Below, one piece after another: positions 15,914 to 23,913 of a DNA stretch of 64,000 nt. A model generated the notes under the pieces. It was not told where the DNA came from, searched no databases, and saw only the letters and a program-made list of their open reading frames with translations. The position numbers were made by a program, and so were the translations under genes. How positions within the stretch are numbered: position 1 is the first letter of the stretch; each line of letters starts with the position of its first letter. This DNA comes from Lysobacter capsici (GTDB taxonomy: Bacteria; Pseudomonadota; Gammaproteobacteria; Xanthomonadales; Xanthomonadaceae). The DNA is taken from positions 1,674,001 through 1,738,000 of the forward strand of contig NZ_CP076103.1 of the NCBI RefSeq assembly GCF_018732085.1, read 5' to 3'.

Positions 15914-16606
15914 ATGGAAACGGCGACGGCCGACGGCGAGGACGCCGAACTGTGGCAGCGCTACCGCGGCGGCAGCGACGACGCGCGCGATCGGCTGTTC
16001 CTGCGTCACGTCGGCTGGGCCAAGGCGATCGCCTCGCAGGTCCACGGCCGCATCCGCGCCTATCCGGTCGACCGCCAGGATTTCATCCAGAACGCGACCC
16101 TCGGCCTGCTCGATGCGATGAGCCGCTACAACCCCGAGCGCGGCGTGACCTTTCGCGTCTATGCCAAGCCGCGCGTGCGCGGCGCGGTGTTCAACGGCCT
16201 GCGCGCGATCCTCGGCGACCGTCCGCCGCCGCGCGACGAGGCGACCCTGCGCGAACGCCTGCAGAGCCTGCAGGACAACGGCGGCCAGGACGCGCTGGAA
16301 AGCATCGTCGACTCGGTGGTCGGCCTGGGCCTGGGCTTCCTGCTCGACGAAGCCGGCCGCCACGGCGGCCCCAGCGACACCCGCGACGGGCTGGCCTATG
16401 TCGACCGCCGGCAGACCGAGCATCGCCTGAGCGCCGCGCTGAACAACCTGCCCGAGCGGCTGAAGCTGATCATCCAGACCCACTATTTCCACTATGTCCC
16501 GTTTCAGGACATCGCCCAGAGCCTGGGCCTGACCAAGGGGCGGGTGTCGCAGCTGCACCACGCGGCCTTGACCAAGTTGCGCGAGAGTTTGCGGGATATG
16601 CAGTAG
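15914..16606 (+). CDS. fliA: FliA-family sigma factor
   Basis: 230-residue sigma-28-type factor. Region 2 is clear (ERGVTFRVYAKPRVRGAVFNGLRAI, preceded by DFIQNATLGLLDAMSRYN), and so is region 4 (LPERLKLIIQTHYFHYVPFQDIAQSLGLTKGRVSQLHHAALTKLRESL). The intervening region 3 is divergent and partly low complexity. ATG 15914 follows a GGGG-type ribosome site; GTG 15911 is an alternative. It lies 16 bases after fliP at the end of the operon, with no flgM anti-sigma gene next to it. It may direct late genes elsewhere. Confidence 0.9.
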   Translation: METATADGEDAELWQRYRGGSDDARDRLFLRHVGWAKAIASQVHGRIRAYPVDRQDFIQNATLGLLDAMSRYNPERGVTFRVYAKPRVRGAVFNGLRAILGDRPPPRDEATLRERLQSLQDNGGQDALESIVDSVVGLGLGFLLDEAGRHGGPSDTRDGLAYVDRRQTEHRLSAALNNLPERLKLIIQTHYFHYVPFQDIAQSLGLTKGRVSQLHHAALTKLRESLRDMQ

Positions 16607-16655
16607 GAACAGGGCAGGGACGGGCAGTGGATTGCGGCGACCTGAGCCGAGAGCG

Positions 16656-16748
16656 CCGGGACTGAAGCCCCTCCCACAAAAGTGACCGCGGCCTGCGCGG
16701 GCTGTTGTTTGAAAGGGACTGCTTTGGTGGGAGGGGCTTCAGCCCCGA
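16656..16748. repeat. Inverted-repeat REP-like element
   Basis: CGGGACTGAAGCCCCTCCCACA at 16658-16679 is mirrored by TGGGAGGGGCTTCAGCCCCG at about 16728-16747 with a 45-base spacer. This pair lies between fliA and ssb and is typical of Xanthomonad REP hairpins. It could also act as a transcription end for the flagellar operon, although there is no T run. The rest of 16607-16950 shows no gene. Confidence 0.75.
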
Positions 16749-16947
16749 CGCCTTTCGTTCCGGGCCAGTGCAACGCCCCACGGCCATCGTGTTTGGCCGA
16801 GGCACCGGTTCAGACAGGCCGCAAGCGCCATCCACAGCCCCATTCAAGGCCCCCCAAGCCCCACCCGGCAAGGCCCGCCCCGCCTACCACCTAACCAGAT
16901 TAGTCCCACCCGTCCCCGCGCCGGGGACCCATGGCGGAGCGGGGGGC

Positions 16948-16953
16948 TATAAT
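16948..16953 (+). promoter_or_regulatory. Probable -10 box of ssb
   Basis: A perfect TATAAT lies 41 bases upstream of the ssb start. No good -35 hexamer is visible at 17-18 bases upstream (the sequence there is GC-rich), so strength is uncertain. Confidence 0.5.
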
Positions 16954-16994
16954 CCATCATCTCAGCCGTACCCCGGCAATAGTTAAGGAACCCC

Positions 16995-17543
16995 ATGGCA
17001 CGCGGCGTCAACAAAGTCATCCTGGTCGGCAACCTCGGTAACGATCCGGAGACCAAATACACCCAGGGCGGCATGGCCGTGACCACCCTCAGCCTGGCGA
17101 CCACCAGCGTCCGCAAGGACAAGGACGGCAACCAGCAGGAACGTACCGAGTGGCACCGGGTCAAGCTGTTCGGCAAGCTCGGCGAGATCGCCGGCGAGTA
17201 CCTGAAGAAAGGCCGTCAGGTCTACATCGAAGGCTCGATCCGCTACGACAAGTTCACCGGCCAAGACGGCGTCGAAAAGTATTTCACCGACATCATCGCC
17301 GACGAGATGCAGATGCTCGGCGGCGGCGGTGAAGGCGGCGGTGGCGGTGGCGCACGCGAAGGCGGCGGCCGCAGCGACTTCCGCGGCGGCGGTGGTGGCG
17401 AGCGCCCGGCGCGCGCAGCCGGCGGCGGTGGTGGCGGCAACTACGGCGGCAATCGCGATGCCGGCCCGCCGCGCCGCGAAGCGCCCCCGGCCAAGTCGAA
17501 CGATTTCGGCGACGACTTCGCCGATGACGACATCCCGTTCTAA
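16995..17543 (+). CDS. ssb: Single-stranded DNA-binding protein
   Basis: Binds ssDNA in replication, repair and recombination. 182 residues: OB fold at 1-110 (MARGVNKVILVGNLGNDPE, WHRVKLFGKLGEIAGEYLKKGRQVYIEGSIR), then a Gly-rich linker (about 111-160, several runs of Gly) and the acidic tail DFADDDIPF that binds partner proteins. Preceded by a good -10 box and followed by hairpins ending in a terminator. Monocistronic. The Gly-rich linker is longer than in E. coli but ordinary in this family. Confidence 0.98.
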   Translation: MARGVNKVILVGNLGNDPETKYTQGGMAVTTLSLATTSVRKDKDGNQQERTEWHRVKLFGKLGEIAGEYLKKGRQVYIEGSIRYDKFTGQDGVEKYFTDIIADEMQMLGGGGEGGGGGGAREGGGRSDFRGGGGGERPARAAGGGGGGNYGGNRDAGPPRREAPPAKSNDFGDDFADDDIPF

Positions 17544-17570
17544 GAAGCGCTTGCATCGACTGTAAAGTTG

Positions 17571-17627
17571 CCTGCACTTGTTCGTGGCAGGTAAAAGGCT
17601 AAAAACAAGCGGTTTTTAGACGAGAAG
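17571..17627 (+). other. Two hairpins after ssb, possible 3' UTR small RNA
   Basis: After the ssb stop come two stem-loops before the terminator: CCTGC/GCAGG at 17571-17591, and a perfect 8-base stem CTAAAAAC/GTTTTTAG with loop AAGCG at 17599-17619. Three hairpins in a row ending in a strong terminator resemble a small RNA or a protected 3' end. No promoter of its own is obvious. Confidence 0.3.
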
Positions 17628-17664
17628 AGCCGCCGCTGGCTGCAAAGTCAGTGGCGGCTTTTTT
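17628..17664 (+). terminator. Rho-independent terminator of ssb
   Basis: GC-rich stem AGCCGCCGCTG (17628-17638) pairs with CAGTGGCGGCT (17649-17659) and is followed by TTTTTT. Confidence 0.85.
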
Positions 17665-17724
17665 GTGCTTGAAGCCTTCGAAAAATAGTCGCGTGGACTT
17701 TTGTCGGATTGGTGCAGCCTTGGC

Positions 17725-18143
17725 GTCGAGGTGGGCGGCTTGTGGCTGCTCTGGGCGATGGCCGCGCGGTGTCGGTCGCTGGGTTGATCGGATTTGTCGC
17801 GCTGGCCGGCGTGGCGGTGGAGTTCGGCATCATCATGCCGTCGTACCTGCGACAGGCGTGGGAGCGTCGGCGGGCGGAAAATCCGGTTTCCGGCGCGATA
17901 GAGCTGGATGCGGCGAATAGCGAACGTGCGGTACAGCGTGTACGGCCGAAAGCGATGACGGTCGCGGTCATTCTTGCTGGCCTATTGCCTATCCTCGTCG
18001 GCGGCGGAGCCGGCTCCGAGGTCATGCGGCGCATCGCGGCGCCCACGATCGGCGGCATGTTGAGCGCGCCGCTGCTTTCGATGCTGGTCATTTCCGCCGC
18101 GTATCAACTGCGCGTTCGCCGAAGGTTCAAGACCCGTGCGTAG
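17725..18143 (+). pseudogene. Fragment of a CusA/CzcA-family RND metal efflux pump
   Basis: The frame ending at 18143 reads GRAVSVAGLIGFVALAGVAVEFGI, then RAVQRVRPKAMTVAVILAGLLPI, GSEVMRRIAAPTIGGM and SAPLLSMLVI. These are the last transmembrane blocks of CusA/CzcA heavy-metal RND pumps (full length about 1040). Upstream, GTG at 17731 reads VGGLWLLWAMA in another frame, which also matches the pump; one missing base near 17758-17760 would join the two. Only about 140 of 1040 residues remain, and the metal-binding and porter parts are gone. A decayed remnant of a lost or transferred cus/czc locus. Confidence 0.8.
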
Positions 18144-18354
18144 CGGCCCAGTGCCTGAATTGAGCCGAGCCGCGAAGCGGCTTCGGCCAAGAGAAATCCT
18201 TCGGATAGAAGCGCCTCGTCTCGACCCAACTCAGATCGGCCCAGCGTGCCGTTCCGACAAGGGTCCGGGGCGTTGGTTGCTCCTATGTCCACGGTCATGG
18301 ACACATGCCATGGCAACGACCTGGGCTTACGCCAGAGTCATGGCCGCGAGATCT

Positions 18355-19266
18355 CTACGAGACCCTGGGCGATTGAGGATTCAGCGCGCAGGCATCCTCC
18401 AGCTTCGATACATGCTGCTGACAGAAATCCAGATATGTCCTGACGATAGCCGAGGGATGCCGATGCGACGGATACAGCAGGTGGATGTGTTGCTCGGGCA
18501 TCGGATGGTCGGGCAACAGCGGGATCAGTTGACCGGATCGAATCGCCGCCGAGGCGAGGAAGGGCGGTAGCTCGGTCACGACTTCGTCGGCAAGCGCGCG
18601 ACTGCGCAGGTGCGTGTAGTCGTTCGTAGCCAGGACGTGCGCGGGCTCGATCGCCTGTCCGCCAAGCCGCCACACGCCCTGCGTGTTCGCGGCCGGGGTC
18701 CAGATGGCGCAGGGAAAACGATGCAGGGCTTCGACGGACTCGGGCATGCCCAGACGTTCCACCAGGCGCGGACCGGCGACCAGCACGTGGCGATAGGTCA
18801 ACAGGCGCCGCGCAACCATGGTCTCGTGGGTGATCGTACCCACGCGTAGCGCGACGTCGATCCCATCCTCGATCAGATCGATGCGCCGCGCCGTCGTGTA
18901 GACGTGCAAGCGGATATCCGGGTAGCGCTGCTGGAACACCGACAGCAGTTCCCACCACGGCTCGTACGCAGGCGGCAGCGACAGCCGCAGCCGCCCCTTC
19001 AGCTGCGTTTGATCGCTGACCACCGCTTGCTGGGCCTCCATCAGCGTTTCGATCCCGCGGCTGGCGTGTTCGTACAGGCGCGTACCGGCATCGGTGAGGC
19101 GGGTGCCGCGCACCGAACGTTCCAGCAATTGCACGCCCAATTGCCGCTCCAGCTCGCGCACTCGCCGGCTCAGCGTGGGCAGTGGAACGGCCATGCGGTC
19201 GGCCGCCGCCGAAAGGCTGCCGGCCTGGACCACGTTGACGAACATTTGGACGGCGTTGAGGTCCAT
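18355..19266 (-). CDS. LysR-family transcriptional regulator
   Basis: 303 residues. The N-terminal winged helix (FVNVVQAGSLSAAADRMAVPLPTLSRRVRELERQLGVQLLERSVRGTRLTDAG) is standard LysR. The effector domain begins near 90 (LKGRLRLSLPPAYEPWW) and resembles the CrgA/AaeR-like subgroup (DIRLHVYTTARRIDLIEDGIDVALRVG). Transcribed away from the SnoaL/ADH/DoxX set with a 124-base shared upstream region, so it is the likely regulator of that set. Inducer unknown. Confidence 0.93.
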   Translation of the reverse strand: MDLNAVQMFVNVVQAGSLSAAADRMAVPLPTLSRRVRELERQLGVQLLERSVRGTRLTDAGTRLYEHASRGIETLMEAQQAVVSDQTQLKGRLRLSLPPAYEPWWELLSVFQQRYPDIRLHVYTTARRIDLIEDGIDVALRVGTITHETMVARRLLTYRHVLVAGPRLVERLGMPESVEALHRFPCAIWTPAANTQGVWRLGGQAIEPAHVLATNDYTHLRSRALADEVVTELPPFLASAAIRSGQLIPLLPDHPMPEQHIHLLYPSHRHPSAIVRTYLDFCQQHVSKLEDACALNPQSPRVS

Positions 19267-19295
19267 GCGCCCCTCTCATTTTTGGCAATAAATCT

Positions 19296-19310
19296 ATATC
19301 ACATGTGTAT
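19296..19310. promoter_or_regulatory. Candidate LysR operator in the divergent promoter
   Basis: ATATCACATGTGTAT is a near-perfect palindrome centred on CACATGTG. It contains a T-N11-A arrangement and lies 30 bases before the LysR start and 81 bases before the SnoaL gene. Confidence 0.4.
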
Positions 19311-19390
19311 TCCCTGCCGAAAGTGGAAGTCGAAAAGTGAGCTCACCCGCCGGCAGACCGGCCACCACAGCCCCCTACGGAGTCACCGCC

Positions 19391-19768
19391 ATGTCCATCC
19401 AGTCCGTCCTCAAGTCCTACGAAACCGCGCTCAACGCCAACGATATCGAGACCATCCTGGCGCTGTACGGCAGCGCCCCGGTGTTTATGCCGCAGCACGC
19501 TCCCGCCCTCGTCGGGCGCGACGCGGTCCGTGCCGGCTATGAACAGGTGTTCGCCACTCTCAAGCTCGCGGTCGGTTTCGACATCCATGAGATCGAACAG
19601 GCGGGCGATTGGGCCTGGGTCCGGACCAGTTCGGCCGGACGGACCAAGATCCTCGCCGCGGACGTGGAGGTGACCGAGGGCAACAACGAACTGTTCGTGT
19701 TCCGTCGCGAAAACGGCGCATGGAAGATCCACCGCTACCTGTTCGCCACCAACCAGCCGCGCGCCTGA
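19391..19768 (+). CDS. SnoaL-like (ketosteroid isomerase fold) cytoplasmic protein
   Basis: 125 residues, NTF2/SnoaL-like fold (SgcJ/EcaC type): LKSYETALNANDIETILALYGSAPVFMPQHAPALVGRDAVRAGYEQVF, ending ENGAWKIHRYLFATNQP. ATG 19391 follows a CGGAG ribosome site; the longer GTG form at 19337 has no family similarity. No signal peptide. It is a clear paralogue of the secreted protein at 20788 (shared YE.AL.A.DI, FMPQH, VGRDAVRA.Y..VF, FATxQP-like end). Enzymatic activity unknown. Confidence 0.85.
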   Translation: MSIQSVLKSYETALNANDIETILALYGSAPVFMPQHAPALVGRDAVRAGYEQVFATLKLAVGFDIHEIEQAGDWAWVRTSSAGRTKILAADVEVTEGNNELFVFRRENGAWKIHRYLFATNQPRA

Positions 19769-19778
19769 GTCCACGATC

Positions 19779-20765
19779 ATGAAAGCCTATGTGATCGAAC
19801 AAGCCGGCGGCCCCGAAGCTCTGCTGCTCAGGGACCTCTCTTCCGCCCAGCCCGGCGCCGACGAAGTGCAGATCCGTGTGCGGGCGTTCGGCCTCAACCG
19901 CGCCGAGGTCTATCGTCGCGCCGGCAAGATGGGACCCATCGCCGGTCAAGTCGTGCCCGGCATTGAAGCCGTCGGCGAGGTCATCCACGATCCGGCCGGG
20001 GTGTTTCGCATCGGCCAACGCGTGGCGACGGCAATGGGCGGCATGCAGTTCAGCCGCAACGGCAGCTACGCAGAACAAGTCACGGTGTTGCGCGACAACG
20101 TCGTTGCCCTGGACGACAGCACGTTGTCGTGGGAGGAGCTGGCCGCTTTGCCGCAGGCGTATCTCACCGTGTGGGGCGCGCTCGATCGGAGCCTTGGCAT
20201 CCAGGCCGGACAGACGCTGCTGGTGCGTGGCGCGACCTCGTCGGTCGGCCTCGCGGCGGTGACTTACGCCAAGGCGCGCGGATTGCAGGTCATCGCCACG
20301 ACGCGTTCGTCCGAAAACACGGCGCGGCTGCGGCACATGGGCGCCGATGAGGTCGTCATCGATGGCGGCGAGATCGCCGCGAGCGTACGCGAGATCGCTG
20401 CGTCGGGTGTCGATGGCGTGCTTGAGGTCGTCGGTGCCGCCACGCTGCGCGATTCGATCAAGACGCTCAGACCGTTCGGCGCGGTTTCGGTGATCGGTCT
20501 GCTAGGCGGTCCGCCGGTGCTCGAACAATTCCATCTCATGCAGGACCTGCCTGGCGCGGTGCGGCTGAGCTTCTTTCCGAGCGGCCTGCTCGGATCGGCC
20601 GCCATGCCGCTGACCGAGTCGCCGTTGGCTTGGATCGCGAGGGAAGTCGCCGCGGGACGCATGCCTTCGTTACGTACCCAGACCTTCGGCTTCGACGAAT
20701 TGCGCCGCGCCCACAGCCTGATGGAAAGCGATCGCGCGCTCGGCAAGTTCGTCGTCACCTTGTAA
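19779..20765 (+). CDS. Zinc-type alcohol dehydrogenase/quinone oxidoreductase (MDR)
   Basis: 328 residues of the medium-chain dehydrogenase/reductase superfamily, quinone-oxidoreductase branch. N-terminal GroES-like fold with GLNRAEVYRRAGKMGP and PGIEAVGEV; Rossmann fold with LLVRGATSSVGLAAVTYAKARGLQVIATTRS; C-terminal end LMESDRALGKFVV. The catalytic zinc ligands of true alcohol dehydrogenases are not evident, so an NADPH quinone or enal reductase is more likely. Lies 10 bases after the SnoaL gene and is probably cotranscribed. Confidence 0.88.
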   Translation: MKAYVIEQAGGPEALLLRDLSSAQPGADEVQIRVRAFGLNRAEVYRRAGKMGPIAGQVVPGIEAVGEVIHDPAGVFRIGQRVATAMGGMQFSRNGSYAEQVTVLRDNVVALDDSTLSWEELAALPQAYLTVWGALDRSLGIQAGQTLLVRGATSSVGLAAVTYAKARGLQVIATTRSSENTARLRHMGADEVVIDGGEIAASVREIAASGVDGVLEVVGAATLRDSIKTLRPFGAVSVIGLLGGPPVLEQFHLMQDLPGAVRLSFFPSGLLGSAAMPLTESPLAWIAREVAAGRMPSLRTQTFGFDELRRAHSLMESDRALGKFVVTL

Positions 20766-20787
20766 CCCACATCCGGAGTAAACCGCC

Positions 20788-21285
20788 ATGCATACCCTCA
20801 TTCAACGCCTGCGGTCGGCCACGCTGCTGACGGCCTTGCTGCTTCCAGTCGTCGCCATCGCGGGCAAACCCGCGTCGAGCGATGCGGTCAAAGCCGCGAT
20901 CACGCAACAGCTGAATCGATATGAGCAAGCACTCAACGCCTCCGACATTGACGGTGTGATGAAGCTCTATGCCGAGCACGCGGTGTTCATGCCACAGCAC
21001 AGCCTTCCCGCCGTCGGCCGGGACGCGGTCCGCGCGGCTTATCGCGGTGTCTTCGACACCATCCGACTGGATGTCGACTTCACCGTCGACGAGATCCAGC
21101 CGTTGTCGCGCGACTGGGCCTACGCCCGTACGCGGTCCAACGGCACGGTGAAAGTGCTCGGCTCCGCCGCGCCCGCAAGCGCGGAAGCTAACCAGGAACT
21201 GTTCATATTCCATCGCGAAACCGACGGCCGATGGCTCTTCGCCCGCTACATCTTCTCGACCACTCAACCACTCAAACAACCGTGA
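20788..21285 (+). CDS. Secreted SnoaL-like protein, paralogue of the gene at 19391
   Basis: 165 residues with a Sec signal (LRSATLLTALLLPVVAIAG, cleavage near residue 26) and a SnoaL/NTF2 domain: LNRYEQALNASDIDGVMKLYAEHAVFMPQHSLPAVGRDAVRAAYRGVFDTI. Similar over its whole length to the cytoplasmic SnoaL gene two places upstream, so it probably arose by duplication with gain of a leader. A GGAG ribosome site precedes it. Function unknown. Confidence 0.85.
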   Translation: MHTLIQRLRSATLLTALLLPVVAIAGKPASSDAVKAAITQQLNRYEQALNASDIDGVMKLYAEHAVFMPQHSLPAVGRDAVRAAYRGVFDTIRLDVDFTVDEIQPLSRDWAYARTRSNGTVKVLGSAAPASAEANQELFIFHRETDGRWLFARYIFSTTQPLKQP

Positions 21286-21295
21286 GCCATCCGAT

Positions 21296-21688
21296 ATGAG
21301 CACCCGACTGCAATCCGCCGCGATATCCGCTGCCCGCGTGATGATGGCGCTGATCTTCATCCTTTCCGGCCTGTCCAAGATCGGCGCGCCCGAAGCCACA
21401 CGCGGCTATATGGAAGCGATGCACCTGCCTGGGGCTCTGCTGTGGCCGACGATCGTGTTCGAGATCGGCTCCGGCGCGTTGATCGTACTGGGCTATCGCA
21501 CCCGCATCGTCGCCTTGCTGCTGGCGGGTTTCAGTCTGCTGACCGCCGCCGTTTTCCATCATCAATTCGCCGACCAGATCCAGATGATCATGTTCCTGAA
21601 GAACATCGCGATCGCCGGCGGATTTCTGCTGCTGGCAAGTGTGGGCGCAGGCGGATTGAGCCTGGACGCGAAGAAAGCAATCGCGTGA
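21296..21688 (+). CDS. DoxX-family membrane protein
   Basis: 130 residues with four predicted membrane helices (about 12-30, 48-65, 70-90 and 98-117). DoxX signatures: ARVMMALIFILSGLSKIGAPEATRGYM and HHQFADQIQMIMFLKNIAIAGGFLLL. DoxX proteins are often linked to redox and thiol stress. Ten bases after the SnoaL gene and last in the set, before the terminator at 21808. Confidence 0.9.
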   Translation: MSTRLQSAAISAARVMMALIFILSGLSKIGAPEATRGYMEAMHLPGALLWPTIVFEIGSGALIVLGYRTRIVALLLAGFSLLTAAVFHHQFADQIQMIMFLKNIAIAGGFLLLASVGAGGLSLDAKKAIA

Positions 21689-21807
21689 TACCCGCGGTAG
21701 CGGCAGACAGGGTTGTGCCGGGAATCGGTGGCGGCCCGGCATGTTCGCTACCATCCCGATCGGCGCCCGCTCCAGGATTGGAGCGCGTAAGATTGAACAG
21801 TACGCAC

Positions 21808-21833
21808 AAAGCCCTCCGTTCGGAGGGCTTTTT
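21808..21833 (+). terminator. Rho-independent terminator after doxX
   Basis: GCCCTCCG (21811-21818), loop TT, CGGAGGGC (21821-21828), then TTTTT. Ends the rightward SnoaL/ADH/SnoaL/DoxX unit. Confidence 0.85.
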
Positions 21834-21994
21834 CTTTGGAGCGGCCGCAACGAAGAAGTTCGTGATCACTTTGCGGTCCCACACACCCTCGACCTCAGGC
21901 GTTGCAAGCGCGCATGTCGCGTCTACTCATCCGCCTCGCAGACGAAGGCGCGGGTGACGTCGAGCCGGCGAAGCGGCCCGGCTTGAAATGAGCG

Positions 21995-23107
21995 TCAGGA
22001 CAAGTCGACAGCGCGCCCGGCGACATGCACCTGGACGATGCGCAACTGCGCGTCCAGCACAACCAGGTCGGCGCAGGCGCCCACCGCGATGCGGCCATGG
22101 TCGGCCAGGCCGAGGTAATCGGCGGGGAAGGTGGAGACGCGATGCGCGGCGTCGGCGAGGTCCAGGCCGACGTCGACCAGATTGCGCAGTGCCTGGTCCA
22201 TGGTCAGCGCGCTGCCGGCGAGCGAACCGCTGGCCAGGCGCACGCAGCCGAGGCATTTGTGTACGCGTTGCGAACCCAACGCGTACTCGCCGTCGGGCAT
22301 GCCGGTGGCGGCGGTGGCGTCGGTGACCGCGTACAGGCGCGGAATGCAGCGCAGCGCGAGGCGGATCGCGCCGGGATGCACGTGCTGCAGGTCGGGGATC
22401 AGCTCGGCGTATTCGGCGTGGGCCAGCGCGGCCGCGGCGATGCCGGGCGTGTAGTGATCGACGCCGGTCATGCCGTTGAACAGATGGGTGAAGCCGGACG
22501 CGCCGGCGCGCAATGCGGCCAAGCCGTCTTCGTAAGTGCCGGCGCTGTGGCCGATCTGGACACGGATGCCCAGCGCGCTCAGCTGCGGGATCAACTCGGT
22601 GTGGTGGCCGATTTCCGGCGCCAAGGTCAGCACCTTGATCGGCGCCAGCGCGTGCAGGCGTTGCACCGATTCCAGCGTGGCTTCCACCGTCAGCGGCGGT
22701 TGCGCGCCCAGGCGTTGCGGGCTGATGAACGGCCCTTCCAGATGCACGCCGAGCACGCGCGCCGCCTCCGGGTCGGGTTCGGCGATGGCGGTGGCGAGGC
22801 CGCGCAAGGCATGCGCGATATCGGGCTCCGCCGCGGTCATGGTGGTTCCGAGCAGGGCGGTGGTGCCGTGGCGAACGTGCGCGCGCGCGACCGTGCGCGC
22901 GGCATCGCCGCCCTGCATCAGGTCGACGCCGGCGGCGCCATGCACGTGCAGGTCGATGAAGCCCGGCAGGATGATGAATTCGTCGCCGTCGCTGGTTTTA
23001 AGGGCGCGCTCTTCGATCGTGCGAATCTCGCGGTCGAAGCGGATGCCGCCGCGGCGCCAACCTTCGGAGGTCAGGATGCGGCCTTGCAGGCTGCGCAATT
23101 CGCTCAT
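21995..23107 (-). CDS. nagA: N-acetylhexosamine-6-phosphate deacetylase
   Basis: 370 residues of the NagA/AgaA amidohydrolase family, which converts GlcNAc-6-P or GalNAc-6-P to the amine plus acetate. Motifs: FIDLHVHGAAG (metal-site HxH), GVHLEGPFIS, IGHSAGTYEDG, FTHLFNGMTG, and catalytic-Asp segment YAVTDATAATGMPDG. The start is ATG at 23107, overlapping the agaR stop by 4 bases; a longer open frame upstream is out of phase with agaR coding and not used. In this operon the substrate is most likely GalNAc-6-P (AgaA role), though sequence alone does not exclude GlcNAc-6-P. Confidence 0.93.
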   Translation of the reverse strand: MSELRSLQGRILTSEGWRRGGIRFDREIRTIEERALKTSDGDEFIILPGFIDLHVHGAAGVDLMQGGDAARTVARAHVRHGTTALLGTTMTAAEPDIAHALRGLATAIAEPDPEAARVLGVHLEGPFISPQRLGAQPPLTVEATLESVQRLHALAPIKVLTLAPEIGHHTELIPQLSALGIRVQIGHSAGTYEDGLAALRAGASGFTHLFNGMTGVDHYTPGIAAAALAHAEYAELIPDLQHVHPGAIRLALRCIPRLYAVTDATAATGMPDGEYALGSQRVHKCLGCVRLASGSLAGSALTMDQALRNLVDVGLDLADAAHRVSTFPADYLGLADHGRIAVGACADLVVLDAQLRIVQVHVAGRAVDLS

Positions 23108-23886
23108 GGCGTGGCCTCGGCGATGATCAACTCGATCCCCAGTTGTTGCAGACCTTCGCGGTAGCGATCGTCGATGCCGGCGTCGGTGATGATGGCGTGG
23201 ATCTGATCGAGGCGGGCGATGCGGTGCAGGCTCACGCGGCCGAATTTCGATGCGTCGGTCAGCACCACGATGCGGCGCGCGTGTTCGACCATGCGGTGGT
23301 TGAGGCGCGCCTCGGCCTCGTCGTGGGTGGTCAGGCCGAACTGCAGGTCCAGGCCGTCCACGCCGAGGAACAAAGTGTCGAAGCTGTAGGCGTTGAGGCT
23401 GGCCTCGGCCTGGCTGCCTTGCAGCGAAAGCGATTGCTTGCGCAGCACGCCGCCGCTGAGCAGCACGTCGACGCCGGGTGCGTTGGCGAGTTCCCAGGCG
23501 ATGTTGAGGCCGTTGGTCATCACCGTGACATCGCGATGGCCGCGCAGGTGGCGGGCCAGGGTCATGGTGGTGGAGCCCGAGTCGATGATGATGTTGTCGC
23601 CGGCCTGCACCAACTGCGCGGCGCGCGCGCCGATGCGCTCTTTCAGCGGCAGGTTGAGCGCGTCCTTCTCGTGGATGTCCTGTTCCTGCGGCGGCGTGCG
23701 CACCAGCGCGGCGCCGCCGTGGGTGCGGGTGGCCAGGCCCTGCGATTCGATATGGCTCAGGTCGGCGCGGATGGTCACCGCCGACACGCCGAAGCGATCG
23801 ACCAGCTCGGCCACCTGCACCGAGCCCAGTTCGATCAGGCATTGCAGGATCTGTTGCCGGCGGGCGCGGGTGTTGCGAATGGCCAT
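23104..23886 (-). CDS. agaR: DeoR-family repressor, AgaR-like
   Basis: 260 residues. N-terminal HTH (RRQQILQCLIELGSVQVAELVDRFGVSAVTIRADLSHIESQGLATRTHGGA) is classic DeoR. The C-terminal sugar-phosphate sensor has IIIDSGSTTMTLARHL, VMTNGLNIAWELA, LSGGVLRKQSLSLQG and FLGVDGLD. It sits between kbaZ and nagA in the aga operon, so it most likely represses this locus and responds to a phosphorylated amino sugar. Candidate CTTTCG operators are at 27473-27690. Confidence 0.92.
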   Translation of the reverse strand: MAIRNTRARRQQILQCLIELGSVQVAELVDRFGVSAVTIRADLSHIESQGLATRTHGGAALVRTPPQEQDIHEKDALNLPLKERIGARAAQLVQAGDNIIIDSGSTTMTLARHLRGHRDVTVMTNGLNIAWELANAPGVDVLLSGGVLRKQSLSLQGSQAEASLNAYSFDTLFLGVDGLDLQFGLTTHDEAEARLNHRMVEHARRIVVLTDASKFGRVSLHRIARLDQIHAIITDAGIDDRYREGLQQLGIELIIAEATP

Positions 23887-23913
23887 CGGTGGGTCCGCGG
23901 TAAAGGTCGAAGA

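Noticed and set aside
21741..21986. 81-residue open frame spanning the doxX terminator
   Set aside because: Runs through a strong rho-independent terminator hairpin; no similarity.
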